This document shows, in pieces, positions 47,595 to 58,102 of a stretch of DNA of 64,000 nt. Position 1 is the stretch's first letter. Each line of letters opens with the position of its first letter. Source of the stretch: G965207345 sp965207345 (lineage in GTDB: Bacteria > Pseudomonadota > Gammaproteobacteria > PS1 > Pseudothioglobaceae). The notes beneath the pieces are model-generated. The model made no database searches. It worked only from the letters and a program-made list of their open reading frames with translations, and was not told where the DNA came from. The stretch lies in NCBI GenBank assembly GCA_965207345.1, contig OZ242280.1, forward strand, positions 186,001 to 250,000, written 5' to 3'. The translations under genes were made by a program, and so were the position numbers.

Positions 47595-48830
47595 TTAGAA
47601 GCGAAATAACCATGTTTGTAATTTTGAAAAAAAACTATTTTTTTGCCAATTATTTTTTTTGAATTTATTTACATCATAACTGAGTTTATTATCGCACATC
47701 AGCAAGCCACTCACCACTGAATAACTTGGATCAGAACCTAGGTGATCTGCGCCCAAAATTCCATGATTTTCACCGATTCTAGTTGGTTTATTAAAAATAC
47801 GCTCCGAGAGACGTGTACAATGCTTAATTTTTGCTGCACCACCTGTTAACACTATACCAGAAGCAATACTACTATCATAACCGCTGGCTTGTAGTAATTT
47901 TCTCACCTCTGTAAAAATTTCTTCATATCTTGCTTCAATCACTTCTGCAAGCATGTACGAAGATAATTTTTTACTATCAGCACCTTCTACGTTTGCAACA
48001 CCAATATAATGCTCCTTATCTACTGATTCTGCAAGTGCGCAACCGTGCTCTAATTTTAAGGTTTCTGCCATTTGTTGTGAAATTGTAAAAGCATACATAA
48101 CGTCAGTCGTAACCAAATTACCTGCAATCGGCAACACAGCGCTATAACAAACAGCATGACCTGAAAAAATAATAACATCGGTTATATCACTACCAATATC
48201 AATCAGACAAACGCCTAATTTTTTTTCATCCCTAGTAAGCGCAGATTTACTCGCTGCTAATGCATTAAATACTTGATGTGTAACATCAATACTACATTGT
48301 GTAATACTTTTAACAATATTTTTACTACTAGATTTCTCGTTGGTCACAATATGTACTTGCGCTTCTAAAATACTGCCATGCATACCAATAGGGTGATTAA
48401 TTTTAGCGGTTCCATCTAATATAAAGATACGCGGCAGTGTGTGTAAAATTTCTTGATTAGCGGGCAGTGTAATAGCGCTAGCACTCTGTAAAACACGTGC
48501 AACATCGGATTCATCTACTTCACCATGACGAATAGAAATCCGGCCAGTAGAATTTAAGCTATTGATATATAGCCCTGAAACACCAGCAATAATAAAATCA
48601 ATACAAATATTTGAAACGTGTTCTGCTTCAGAAACAGCACGCTTTACCGCACTAACCACAGCATCAATATCAACAACAACGCCATTTTTAATACCATCAG
48701 AATGCGCGCTACCAATGCCAAGAATATGTAATCCCGTACTATCAAGTTCAGCAACCAAAACCAATATTTTGGCACTGCCAATATCAATACTTGCAATCAC
48801 TTCATTATTCTTTTTGGGCATCACTAACAA
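47595..48830 (-). CDS. ftsA: Cell division protein FtsA
   Basis: 411 residues of the actin-like fold: phosphate-1 loop VIASIDIGSAKILVLVAEL, the SHS2 insert, phosphate-2 region CLIDIGSDITDVIIF, connect-2 and adenosine motif IVLTGGAAKIK. Its C-terminal amphipathic helix (SFFSKLQTWLFRF) would anchor it to the membrane. FtsA tethers FtsZ. ftsQ (upstream) and ftsZ (downstream) are not adjacent: dusA precedes and lpxC follows. Confidence 0.96.
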   Translation of the reverse strand: MLVMPKKNNEVIASIDIGSAKILVLVAELDSTGLHILGIGSAHSDGIKNGVVVDIDAVVSAVKRAVSEAEHVSNICIDFIIAGVSGLYINSLNSTGRISIRHGEVDESDVARVLQSASAITLPANQEILHTLPRIFILDGTAKINHPIGMHGSILEAQVHIVTNEKSSSKNIVKSITQCSIDVTHQVFNALAASKSALTRDEKKLGVCLIDIGSDITDVIIFSGHAVCYSAVLPIAGNLVTTDVMYAFTISQQMAETLKLEHGCALAESVDKEHYIGVANVEGADSKKLSSYMLAEVIEARYEEIFTEVRKLLQASGYDSSIASGIVLTGGAAKIKHCTRLSERIFNKPTRIGENHGILGADHLGSDPSYSVVSGLLMCDNKLSYDVNKFKKNNWQKNSFFSKLQTWLFRF

Positions 48831-48982
48831 ATCATATTCATTATGACAATAAGCATAATCTCAAACTAAAAAATTAATATGTCTACAAACCATATGCTGT
48901 CAGATTTTACCGAATTATAAATATAAAATTAAGAAACGCGTCATAATTTCAAAATCATAGAAAAATATTTGTTTCATCAAAA

Positions 48983-49951
48983 TTATTTTGACTGTAATTT
49001 TTTTATTTGCCACATCAACCAGGCTTTTAGCATCGCAGATGTCAACATTTTATTGCTCAGTAAACTTTTGAATTCTTTAGCACCAATTTCAGCATAATAA
49101 AGCCCGAAAATATGCTTTGTCATCTGTCTAATTGCTACGCCTTCTTTTTGCCTAAAATCTATATATTTTAAAAAATTAGTCAATATAATCTCTCGGCTTG
49201 ATAATTTAGAATTTGGCCGGAAAAAGTTTTCTATTTCACCAAGCAAATAAGGGTTATGATAAGCTCTTCTACCCAGCATTACACCATCAACTTTGTCAAG
49301 ATGTTTTATAATCATTTGAATGTTATTAATACCTCCATTTATCGTAATAATTAAATTAGGAAAATCCCTTTTAATTTGATACACTAACTCATAACGAAGC
49401 GGAGGGAGCGTTCTATTTTGCTTAGGACTTAGTCCTGAAAGCCATGCTTTTCTAGCATGAATAATAAAGTTATAACATCCCGCACTTGAGACAGTGTCAA
49501 TAAAATGATACAAATTATCATATTCTTCGTATTCATCAACACCGATTCTGCATTTAACGCTTACAGGAATTTTCACTGCTTGGCATATAGCCAGAACGCT
49601 GTCTGCAACCACACTTGGTGTCTTCATTAAACAAGCGCCAAATATACCGCTTTGCGCGCGCGCGCTTGGGCAGCCAACGTTAATATTAATAGCATCATAA
49701 CCAAAATCTGCACCAATACGCGCGCACATTGCCATATCTGTAGCATTTGCGCCACCAATTTGCAAAGTAAGTGGCTTTTCAAATGGATGAAAATTTAATA
49801 ATTTTTCTCTATTTCCTTTTAAAATTGCCTGCGTTGTAATCATTTCGGTATATAAATTAACATGCTTTGATAACAATCGATGAAAATAGCGACAATGTTT
49901 GTCAGTCCAATCTAACATAGGCGCAATACTAATTGGGTAGTAATTTGTCAT
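48983..49951 (-). CDS. dusA: tRNA-dihydrouridine synthase A
   Basis: 322 residues. FMN-dependent reduction of uridines in the tRNA D-loop. ISIAPMLDWTDKHCRYF start, LQIGGANATDMAMCARI, NVGCPSARAQSGIFGACLM with the catalytic Cys, and CRIGVDEYE; HARKAWLSGLSPKQNR is DusA-typical. Start ATG 49951. It follows pncC by 7 bases in the same orientation, so likely co-transcribed. Confidence 0.95.
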   Translation of the reverse strand: MTNYYPISIAPMLDWTDKHCRYFHRLLSKHVNLYTEMITTQAILKGNREKLLNFHPFEKPLTLQIGGANATDMAMCARIGADFGYDAININVGCPSARAQSGIFGACLMKTPSVVADSVLAICQAVKIPVSVKCRIGVDEYEEYDNLYHFIDTVSSAGCYNFIIHARKAWLSGLSPKQNRTLPPLRYELVYQIKRDFPNLIITINGGINNIQMIIKHLDKVDGVMLGRRAYHNPYLLGEIENFFRPNSKLSSREIILTNFLKYIDFRQKEGVAIRQMTKHIFGLYYAEIGAKEFKSLLSNKMLTSAMLKAWLMWQIKKLQSK

Positions 49952-49958
49952 ATAAAAT

Positions 49959-50435
49959 TTAGATTTTATCTAGTAATTCATGCAAGTGAGTAAGTGCAAA
50001 ATTTACGCTTTGCTCAATAATTAAATAACGATTCCCATAAAAATATCTGTGTTTTATCAGTGGTATTTCTTTAAAATCAGGAATATAAAATCCAAAATAT
50101 ACACTGCCTACTGGTTTTAATATATTACCGCCACTTGGTCCCGCAATGCCGCTAATTGATAGCGATACCTGGGTATTTAAAATTTTATAAACAGAAAAAG
50201 CCATTGCACCAGCTACTTCTTTGCTCACTGCACCATAAGTTTCAACAAGTGCTTTATCAACACCAAGTAATTTAATTTTTGCTTCATTGCTATAAGCAAT
50301 ATAGCCGCCCTCAAAATATAGAGAACTGCCTGCCTGAGATGTCAGTGCACTAGATAATGCACCCCCTGTACAAGATTCAGCAACACCAATATGCAATTTA
50401 TATTTTAATAACAGCGTGTGCAAATTTCTTATCAT
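49959..50435 (-). CDS. pncC: Nicotinamide-nucleotide amidohydrolase (CinA C-terminal family)
   Basis: 158 residues, the stand-alone CinA C-terminal domain. VAESCTGGALSSALT with the catalytic Ser/Thr near residue 18-30, AVSKEVAGAMA, and SISGIAGPSGG. Deamidates NMN to NaMN in NAD recycling. Length is typical of PncC. Probably the first gene of the pncC-dusA pair. Confidence 0.93.
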   Translation of the reverse strand: MIRNLHTLLLKYKLHIGVAESCTGGALSSALTSQAGSSLYFEGGYIAYSNEAKIKLLGVDKALVETYGAVSKEVAGAMAFSVYKILNTQVSLSISGIAGPSGGNILKPVGSVYFGFYIPDFKEIPLIKHRYFYGNRYLIIEQSVNFALTHLHELLDKI

Positions 50436-50606
50436 GACCTAATTATATGTATTTTTAATCAAAACTTATCACTGATTCTCTGTTTTATAATTTCATAACA
50501 GCACGTCATTTTGGAGTATTTTTTTTAAAAACCAATTATGCCTTATTGTTGAGAGCACCCCCAGATAAACGTGTAAAATAAACATTGTTTATTAACAAAA
50601 TATCCT

Positions 50607-51959
50607 ATGATTCACAGCGTGATTTTAGCAGCAGGTAAAGGCAGTCGTATGCGCTCTAACCTACCTAAAGTGCTACACCATTTATCAGATAAGCCACTGC
50701 TTCACTATGTACTCAAATCAGCGCAATCTGTTAGCGACCAAGTGCACATTGTTTGTGGTCATCAATGTGAAAATATTAAGCGCTATTTTACAAATGAAAC
50801 TATAAATTGGGTGAAACAAGAAAAACAATTAGGCACAGGACACGCTCTGATGCAGGCGATGCCTTTTATCAATCAAGGTCTAGTTCTAATTCTCTATGGT
50901 GATACACCACTTGTGCGCGTAGAAACACTGAAAACACTTATTGATAAAGCACAAAAATTAAATGCTGCACTCCTAACAGCAAAGCTAGATAATCCACATG
51001 GTTATGGACGTATTGTTAGAAATAAAAATGGTGATGTCAGTGAAATCATTGAAGAAAAAGATGCTAATACTAAAGAGAGGAATATTTGCGAAGTGCATAC
51101 AGGATTTCTTGCTATAAAAGCAAATTTGCTCCACATTTACTTAAATCAGCTCAATAAAAACAATGCACAAAATGAGTTATACTTAACTAATTTAATCGCA
51201 CTTTTATACCGCGACAATATTACACCAACAACACTCCATTGTCTAGACAACTCTGAAATTATGGGTGTAAATAATAAAATTGAACTTGCAAAATTAGAGC
51301 GCATTTTCCAATTGCAACAAGCTAAAAAATTTATGCAAGCAGGGCTTACATTAAGAGATCCGCACCGTTTTGATTGTCGTGGTATACTAAGTTTTAACAC
51401 AGATTGCATCATTGATGTTAACACACTATTTATCGGAGAAGTATCGCTTGGCTCTCGCGTAAACATCGGCGCTAATTGTGTGATTAAAAATACTATTATC
51501 GGCGATGATAGCATTATTCTTGAACATAGTGTTATTGAGGGTGCACATATTAAAGAAAATGTATCAGTTGGTCCATTTGCACGTATTCGCGCACATACTA
51601 CATTAGCAGCAGCAAGTAAAATTGGAAATTTTGTTGAAATCAAAAAATCTTATATTGGTAAACATAGCAAAATTAATCATTTGAGCTACATTGGTGACAG
51701 TGATATTGGAAATCAAGTTAGTGTTGGTGCAGGTGTTATTACTTGCAATTATGATGGAGTGAATAAACATCAAACTAAAATTGGAGACTGCGCATTTATT
51801 GGTTCTGGTTCTGAGCTTGTTGCACCTGTCCATATTGGAGAAGATGCGACAATTGGTGCGGGATCTACTATCACTAAAGATGTACCAAAAAAAACACTCA
51901 CTTTGAGCAGAGCAAAACAATTAAGTCTTAAAAATTGGCAAAAACCTGCAAAAAAATAA
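50607..51959 (+). CDS. glmU: Bifunctional UDP-GlcNAc synthesis enzyme
   Basis: 450 residues. N-terminal uridyltransferase with LAAGKGSRMRSNLPKVLH and LYGDTPLV; C-terminal left-handed beta-helix acetyltransferase with hexapeptide repeats (VNIGANCVIKNTIIGDD, GAHIKENVSVGPFARI) and NYDGVNKHQTKIGDCAFIG. Makes UDP-GlcNAc for peptidoglycan and lipid A. Full length. Confidence 0.97.
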   Translation: MIHSVILAAGKGSRMRSNLPKVLHHLSDKPLLHYVLKSAQSVSDQVHIVCGHQCENIKRYFTNETINWVKQEKQLGTGHALMQAMPFINQGLVLILYGDTPLVRVETLKTLIDKAQKLNAALLTAKLDNPHGYGRIVRNKNGDVSEIIEEKDANTKERNICEVHTGFLAIKANLLHIYLNQLNKNNAQNELYLTNLIALLYRDNITPTTLHCLDNSEIMGVNNKIELAKLERIFQLQQAKKFMQAGLTLRDPHRFDCRGILSFNTDCIIDVNTLFIGEVSLGSRVNIGANCVIKNTIIGDDSIILEHSVIEGAHIKENVSVGPFARIRAHTTLAAASKIGNFVEIKKSYIGKHSKINHLSYIGDSDIGNQVSVGAGVITCNYDGVNKHQTKIGDCAFIGSGSELVAPVHIGEDATIGAGSTITKDVPKKTLTLSRAKQLSLKNWQKPAKK

Positions 51960-52072
51960 TTTTTCTTATGTCATCTCATTTTTTAAAATTAGTTTTTGCA
52001 AAATACAAACTGCTTAACATACAATTTTTTGTCATAGAAACTTTTGCATAAATAATTTTGCATCTAGTTCTA

Positions 52073-53371
52073 ATGTTTTGGTTATATCTCTATCATATTA
52101 TTAGTTTATTTTTACTGCCTATTGCTATTTTTAGGCTGTTAGTAAAAAGTCTAAAACTACATGCTTATCGCGTGCGCTTGAATGAGCGATTTGGTTTTAT
52201 AAAACCGCCTTATCGTTTATCTTATCAAAAAAAAACAATTTGGCTACATTGCGTCTCAGTTGGTGAATTTTTAGCGCTTAAACCCGTTATTGAATACCTA
52301 ATACAAAAAAAAGACACATTAATTATAATTACAACTACAACACCAAGTTCTGCAAATATGGTCATTAAGGACTATACAAAACAAGTAATACATTATTATT
52401 TTCCATTTGATGTTAGCTTTGCTATCTCTAACTTTATACGTAAAACACGGCCTGATATTTGTATTATCATGGAAACAGAAATTTGGCCTAATTTAATTTA
52501 TCACCTAAATCAAAAAGGTATTCCTATAATTCTTGCAAATGCTAGACTATCTAAGCGCTCAATGAAAAAATATTTAAGATTCAGCGCTTTTAGTCGTTTT
52601 ATTATGAATCGTATTAGCATAATTGCCACGCAAAATGAAATGAGTATGATGCGTTTTTTAGCCTTAGGTGTTGCAATGAAAAAAGTACGAAATATTGGCA
52701 ATATAAAATTTGATATTGACAGTAAAAAATCACTAACAACTTTTGGTGAAATAAAAAATATTATTGGCACAAGGCGTGTTGTTTTATTTGCAAGCACGCA
52801 CTCAGGTGAAGAAGTAAAAATTTTAATGTCGTATATAAAATATCAAACACAACTAAAGAATACGCTTGTTATTATTGTTCCAAGGCACCCTGAACGTATT
52901 TATGAAATAGAAAAAATACTTATAAAATATCAGCTCCCTTATCTTAAACGTACACAAAATAAAAAGATAAATAGCGATATTAATATCTTGCTTGGTGATA
53001 CATTGGGTGAACTTATGGCATTTTATAAAATTTGTAAAATAACATTTATTGGAGGCACACTGACTCCTGTAGGAGGACACAATATGCTTGAACCTGCAGC
53101 ACTTAAAAAGTGTATACTATATGCAAAATATACGGAAAATTTTAGCGAAATTGCAAATGGACTTATCAAACACAATGCTGCTATTCAAGTTCAAAATGCA
53201 AATGAGTTGTTCATAACCATCATCACATTGCTTAGTAATGAGAAAAGGATTGATCAGTTAGCAGAGAATGCACATCATTTCTTCTTAAGTAAACAAGGGG
53301 CAAGCAGACGTCTATATAAAATGATTGATGTAATAATGCAAAGTAAGCAAAATAATAGACAAAGCTTTTAA
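52073..53371 (+). CDS. waaA: 3-deoxy-D-manno-octulosonic acid transferase
   Basis: About 432 residues; ATG 52073 preferred over the TTG at 52058 because MFWLYLYHIISLFLLP fits the family start. One N-terminal membrane helix, then a GT-B fold: AYRVRLNERFGF, HCVSVGEFLALKPVIEYL, the METEIWPNLIYHLNQKGIP block with the catalytic Glu, and GGTLTPVGGHNMLEPAAL. Adds Kdo to lipid IVA; the number added is not predictable here. Supports an LPS-bearing Gram-negative. Confidence 0.95.
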   Translation: MFWLYLYHIISLFLLPIAIFRLLVKSLKLHAYRVRLNERFGFIKPPYRLSYQKKTIWLHCVSVGEFLALKPVIEYLIQKKDTLIIITTTTPSSANMVIKDYTKQVIHYYFPFDVSFAISNFIRKTRPDICIIMETEIWPNLIYHLNQKGIPIILANARLSKRSMKKYLRFSAFSRFIMNRISIIATQNEMSMMRFLALGVAMKKVRNIGNIKFDIDSKKSLTTFGEIKNIIGTRRVVLFASTHSGEEVKILMSYIKYQTQLKNTLVIIVPRHPERIYEIEKILIKYQLPYLKRTQNKKINSDINILLGDTLGELMAFYKICKITFIGGTLTPVGGHNMLEPAALKKCILYAKYTENFSEIANGLIKHNAAIQVQNANELFITIITLLSNEKRIDQLAENAHHFFLSKQGASRRLYKMIDVIMQSKQNNRQSF

Positions 53372-53413
53372 GGCTAATATAAATTCTTAAATGCTTTATA
53401 AAAAATCATTATA

Positions 53414-54040
53414 GTGAAACACATTCATAGCAAACTTAGAAAATTTAGTGTACTGCATTACTTGATACAATCTCTTTCTCATCCTAAAAAAACAGGCTCA
53501 ATTACACCTTCTAGCAAAAAGCTGAGCAATCTAATTACTGACAAAGCCCAGCTTAATAAGCTTTCTATTGTAGTTGAGTTTGGCTCTGGCAATGGAGCTT
53601 TTACAGAAAAGATTTTGGAAAAACTTGCGGATAATGCCATTTTTTTTGCACTTGAAATAAACCCAGAATTTGCAGAAGTTACCAAACAAAGATGCCCGAA
53701 GGCTATTGTTTATAATGATAGTGCTCAAAACGTAAAACACTACCTCAAAAAACATGGAAAAGAAAGTTGTGATTGCATTATTTCGGGACTGCCTTGGACG
53801 ATTTTTGAATCTAGTTTACAAAGCAGTCTTCTAAGGACAGCTTATGATATTTTAAAACCTGGAGGAAAACTATTGACTATGATATATATTCACAGGGTTC
53901 CTTCTCTAACTGCTCGAGGTTTTAAAACAAAACTCTATAATACGTTTCCAATAGTTACTAAGAGCAAAACGGTCTGGCTTAACATTCCCCCCGCTTTCAT
54001 TTACTGCGCTGAAAAAACTAAAAAATTGCTTACAATATAG
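53414..54040 (+). CDS. PmtA-like class I SAM methyltransferase
   Basis: 208 residues from GTG 53414. KKTGSITPSSKKLSNLI is the opening of phospholipid N-methyltransferase-like proteins (VGAIxPSSxxLA), followed by the SAM loop VVEFGSGNGAFTEKIL and ISGLPWTIFES. Related enzymes methylate phosphatidylethanolamine. The related rRNA adenine methylases share this fold, but lack the PSS opening. Substrate is inferred, and it lies 43 bases after waaA on the same strand. Confidence 0.7.
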   Translation: MKHIHSKLRKFSVLHYLIQSLSHPKKTGSITPSSKKLSNLITDKAQLNKLSIVVEFGSGNGAFTEKILEKLADNAIFFALEINPEFAEVTKQRCPKAIVYNDSAQNVKHYLKKHGKESCDCIISGLPWTIFESSLQSSLLRTAYDILKPGGKLLTMIYIHRVPSLTARGFKTKLYNTFPIVTKSKTVWLNIPPAFIYCAEKTKKLLTI

Positions 54041-54044
54041 TTTC

Positions 54045-54982
54045 TCATAGCCAAGGGTTTCTTTTATTTTTATCGTGATTTGCATTATATTTTTTAGGCG
54101 AATAATATCGTATCATATTCCTTCTATTCTCCCGATAATATCTTATCCAATTAGAGACACTGCTGCTTGTGCAAATAAGATATTTGCATTTTGACAAAAT
54201 AATAACAATGGCTAAAAAATTGAAAGCATGTTCAGAGTTTTTATAAAGTTGTGGAATACGAGGTATATTTTCGTCCTTAAAAAAAATGGCGTCTGGAAAA
54301 TATTTTAGTCCTGCCTTTAAAAAATTGACCTCGTCAGATTGCAATAAAAATTTAACTTCAGGATATTTTGCTTTAAGTATTTTTGCTTTTTCTAAGAATT
54401 CTTCATAGCTAGGTAAATTAGTTTCTGTGGCTTTATCTGTGCCTTGATAATAAAGAGCACACAGATTATCATAGCTATTTAATTGATATTTTTTTCAATA
54501 TTTTTGATGATTTTCATAACTTTAGTAGAAGGTTGAAAATATTTTTCCATAAAAAGTTTTATGTCTTCAAAAGAAAGAATCTTATAACGAACACCAAAAT
54601 TAACAGGGTGGGTATATTGAATATTAATGTTAGTTTCTTTAAAAAAATTGTGCACAACATCTATATATTTTTCATTATTTAGTTTGTATGATTGAAATTG
54701 ACACGTACTATCAATATATTCTGGCAGTTTTTTATATTTATTAAAAAATTGTCCAATAGCTATTATTCTAAAACCGCAACATGCAAAAAATCCATCACCA
54801 CTACTACGGGCTATTACTAATGTTTTCTTGTCTAAACTGTATGTAGATATATTAAAGAAGCGATTACGGAAAAAATAATAATAAATCAGTGTTTTAATTA
54901 CCCACACTAAACTAACCACACTAGCAAAGTCTTTACATTTTTTAACTTGACGAACTGCTCTTATTAAAGGATGATGTCTCAC
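54045..54982 (-). pseudogene. Probable glycosyltransferase, broken at a seven-A tract
   Basis: Two frames make one protein of about 312 residues. The first (54479-54982) starts MRHHPLIRAVRQVKKCKDFA, contains KKTLVIARSSGDGFFACCGF and stops after IEKNIN. The second continues QLNSYDNLCALYYQGTDKAT, then PEVKFLLQSDEVNFLKAG, and SKCKYLICTSSSVSNWI. Adding one A to the A7 run near 54486-54492 joins them exactly (IEKKYQLNSYDN). The late DEVNFL / CKYLICTSSSVSNW pattern is like sugar transferases with a GT-B/fucosyltransferase-like fold; family not certain. A homopolymer break is typical of either phase variation or sequencing error. Confidence 0.6.
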
Positions 54983-55116
54983 TACAAATCAATATTTTTT
55001 TAATATGTCTTCAATCAGAAACATTTTTTAATTTTTTATTTTGTTCTACTTACGCAAAAGATGAGAATGCTAATAAGTTTTAGTAAGAACTTAAAATTAT
55101 TATATTAAGAAAAAAA

Positions 55117-57012
55117 TTATTTAATATAAAGATAGGTGTCATTTACTAGAAATTCTTTTGATTTTTCTGCCATATTTTTTTCAATGTTTTTTAATTCTGC
55201 TGTTTTATTCTTTGTTAAACTTTTCTGCTTATCCAGATTTTGATTATTTACTAAATCTTTAATATCTTGAGTAATTTTCATAGAGCAAAATTTAGGGCCA
55301 CACATTGAACAAAAATGTGCACTTTTTGCTGCTTGTTTTGGCAAAGTTTCATCGTGATAACTACGGGCAGTATCAGGGTCTAGACTTAAATTAAATTGAT
55401 CTTCCCAGCGAAATTCAAAACGCGCAGCAGACAAAGCATTATCACGAATTTGCGCCCCGGGGTGGCCCTTAGCTAAATCAGCTGCGTGTGCTGCAATTTT
55501 ATAAGCAATAATTCCTTGTTTAACATCATCTTCATTGGGTAACCCTAAATGTTCCTTAGGCGTCACATAACAAAGCATTGCGCAGCCATACCAAGCAATT
55601 TGCGCTGCACCAATAGCTGAGGTAATGTGGTCATAACCCGGGGCAATATCTGTGGTCAGCGGGCCCAAGGTATAAAACGGCGCTTCTCCACACACCGCTA
55701 ATTGTTTATCCATATTTTCTTTTATCAAATTCATCGGCACATGACCAGGTCCTTCAACAAAAGTTTGCACCTCATGTTGCCAAGCAATTTTAGTAAGTTC
55801 GCCTAAAGTTTCTAATTCACTAAATTGCGCTTTATCATTTGCATCGGCAATAGCTCCTGGGCGTAGTCCATCTCCTAGAGAAAAACTCACATCATAAGAT
55901 TTCATAATTTCACAAATATCAGCAAAATGCGTATATAAAAAGTTTTCCCTGTGGTGCGCTAAACACCATTTAGCCATAATAGAGCCACCTCTTGAGACAA
56001 TACCTGTTATACGCTTTGCAGTCAGTGGCACATACTTAAGACGCACACCTGCATGAATGGTGAAATAATCCACACCCTGTTCAGCTTGTTCAATAAGCGT
56101 ATCTTTAAAAATTTCCCAATTTAATTCTTCAGCCACACCACCAACTTTTTCTAGTGCTTGATAAATAGGCACAGTGCCAACAGGAACTGGCGAATTACGA
56201 ATAATCCATTCTCTGGTTTCATGAATATTTTTACCAGTAGATAAATCCATAATAGTATCAGCACCCCAACGGGCCGCCCATACCATTTTATTTACTTCTT
56301 CTTCAATAGAAGAGCTAAGTGCTGAATTGCCGATATTACCATTAATTTTTACCAAAAAATTACGTCCAATAATCATTGGTTCACTTTCAGGATGATTGAT
56401 ATTAAGCGGAATAACCGCGCGTCCGCATGCTACTTCACTACGTACAAACTCTGGCGTAATTTCTTTGGGAATATTTGCACCAAAAGATTCGCCTTTATGT
56501 TGAGTAATATTATCCTTGTAGTCTTGCCATTTACAATTTTCACGAATAGCAATATACTCCATCTCTGGTGTAATAATACCGCATTTCGCGTAATACATTT
56601 GCGTAACATTCTTGCTAGTTTTAGCACGTTTTGGCTTTTGGATATGCTCAAATCTTAATGCGTCTAGTTTTTTATTATTAAGACGTTCTTTTGCATACTG
56701 TGCGCTAAAATAACGTAATACTTCGCTATCGCCACGTTCTTCAATCCACTTAGTGCGTAATTTAGGAAGACCACGTCTAAAATCAATTTTAACATTTGGG
56801 TCAGTATAGGCGCCTGAAGTATCATAAATAAAAACACCATCATTCTTACCACCTAATGCACCAATGCTATCACTTAAAGAAACCATGCGCATCCCTACTT
56901 TAATACTAGGATGTGAGCCCGCTACATAAACTTTATCCGCACTTGGGAATGGAGCAAGATAAGATTTCTTTATATTTGATAAATTACTAGATTTTTTAGC
57001 ATTACTTTTCAT
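55117..57012 (-). CDS. thiC: Phosphomethylpyrimidine synthase
   Basis: 631 residues. Radical-SAM rearrangement of AIR to HMP-P in thiamine synthesis. The cluster motif CSMCGPKFCSM is at the C-terminal end; other hallmarks are KINGNIGNSALSSSIEEEV, WGADTIMDLSTG, SRGGSIMAKWC and EGPGHVPM. Only 68 bases separate its start from the divergent hemB, too little space for a full TPP riboswitch, and none was seen. Confidence 0.97.
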   Translation of the reverse strand: MKSNAKKSSNLSNIKKSYLAPFPSADKVYVAGSHPSIKVGMRMVSLSDSIGALGGKNDGVFIYDTSGAYTDPNVKIDFRRGLPKLRTKWIEERGDSEVLRYFSAQYAKERLNNKKLDALRFEHIQKPKRAKTSKNVTQMYYAKCGIITPEMEYIAIRENCKWQDYKDNITQHKGESFGANIPKEITPEFVRSEVACGRAVIPLNINHPESEPMIIGRNFLVKINGNIGNSALSSSIEEEVNKMVWAARWGADTIMDLSTGKNIHETREWIIRNSPVPVGTVPIYQALEKVGGVAEELNWEIFKDTLIEQAEQGVDYFTIHAGVRLKYVPLTAKRITGIVSRGGSIMAKWCLAHHRENFLYTHFADICEIMKSYDVSFSLGDGLRPGAIADANDKAQFSELETLGELTKIAWQHEVQTFVEGPGHVPMNLIKENMDKQLAVCGEAPFYTLGPLTTDIAPGYDHITSAIGAAQIAWYGCAMLCYVTPKEHLGLPNEDDVKQGIIAYKIAAHAADLAKGHPGAQIRDNALSAARFEFRWEDQFNLSLDPDTARSYHDETLPKQAAKSAHFCSMCGPKFCSMKITQDIKDLVNNQNLDKQKSLTKNKTAELKNIEKNMAEKSKEFLVNDTYLYIK

Positions 57013-57080
57013 TGCTCGTTAGTCTTACTATATTTTGTGTATTGTATAATGTGGGTTTTAAAAAATAAAACTCACAACAG

Positions 57081-58085
57081 ATGCCTATTCTACCAGAGCG
57101 ACCACGTCGAATGAGAAAAAATACTTATTCTCGTTTACTTATGCGCGAAAATTCTCTCACACCTGCTGATTTAATTTACCCTGTATTTGTAATTGAAGGT
57201 GAAAAAAAATGCGAGAAGATTCCTGCCATGCCTGATGTTTATCGCCTCAGTATTGACTTAATCATTGATGAAGCAAAAACACTTGCTCAGCTTGGTATTC
57301 CTGCTATGGCAATTTTTCCAGTAATTAATCCTCAAAAGAAAAGTTTAGATGCCAGTGAAAGTTATCAAAAAAATGGCTTAGTGCAGCGTGCAATTTCTGA
57401 AATAAAAAATGCTACGAGTAATATTGCGCTGATAAGCGATGTTGCACTGGATCCTTATACCAGTCATGGGCAAGATGGCATTATAGATAAAAATAATCAT
57501 ATATTAAATGATGAAACAGTGGAAATTTTGATAAAGCAGGCACTCTCACACGCACAAGCAGGTGCAGATATTATTGCACCCTCTGATATGATGGATGGAC
57601 GCATTGGTATAATTCGTGATGCTTTAGAAAAAAATAATTTTATCAATACACAAATTCTTGCCTACTCTGCGAAATACGCCTCAAATTATTACACGCCATT
57701 TCGTGATGCTATTGGCTCAGCTAAAAATTTAGGCATGGCGGATAAAAAAACTTACCAAATGGACTTTGCAAATAGCGATGAAGCACTAAGAGAAGTTGCA
57801 CTTGATATCAAAGAAGGAGCAGACATGGTGATGATAAAACCAGGTATTGCCTATTTAGATATTATTTATCGCGTCAAGCAAAAATTTAATTTTCCAACAT
57901 TTGCCTATCAAGTAAGTGGCGAATACACAATGATTAAAGTAGCAGCTGAAAAAGGTTTTATTGATGAAAAAGCTATTGTCTTTGAAACACTGCTTGCCTT
58001 TAAACGTGCAGGTGCAGATGCTATTTTTAGTTACTACGCTAAAAAAGTGGCTCAGTGGTTACAAAATGAGGTAAACGAGACTTGA
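57081..58085 (+). CDS. hemB: Delta-aminolevulinic acid dehydratase (porphobilinogen synthase)
   Basis: 334 residues. Condenses two 5-aminolevulinates. The metal loop reads ISDVALDPYTSHGQDG, i.e. without the three zinc cysteines of the Escherichia coli type, so it belongs to the Mg-dependent class. The Schiff-base lysines are in ILAYSAKYASN and VMIKPGIAYLD. Divergent from thiC. Confidence 0.97.
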   Translation: MPILPERPRRMRKNTYSRLLMRENSLTPADLIYPVFVIEGEKKCEKIPAMPDVYRLSIDLIIDEAKTLAQLGIPAMAIFPVINPQKKSLDASESYQKNGLVQRAISEIKNATSNIALISDVALDPYTSHGQDGIIDKNNHILNDETVEILIKQALSHAQAGADIIAPSDMMDGRIGIIRDALEKNNFINTQILAYSAKYASNYYTPFRDAIGSAKNLGMADKKTYQMDFANSDEALREVALDIKEGADMVMIKPGIAYLDIIYRVKQKFNFPTFAYQVSGEYTMIKVAAEKGFIDEKAIVFETLLAFKRAGADAIFSYYAKKVAQWLQNEVNET

Positions 58086-58102
58086 TTCTCTTGCTATAAA
58101 AT

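Noticed and set aside
57013..57080. TPP riboswitch in front of thiC
   Set aside because: The 68-base gap to hemB is too short and no thi-box was recognisable.
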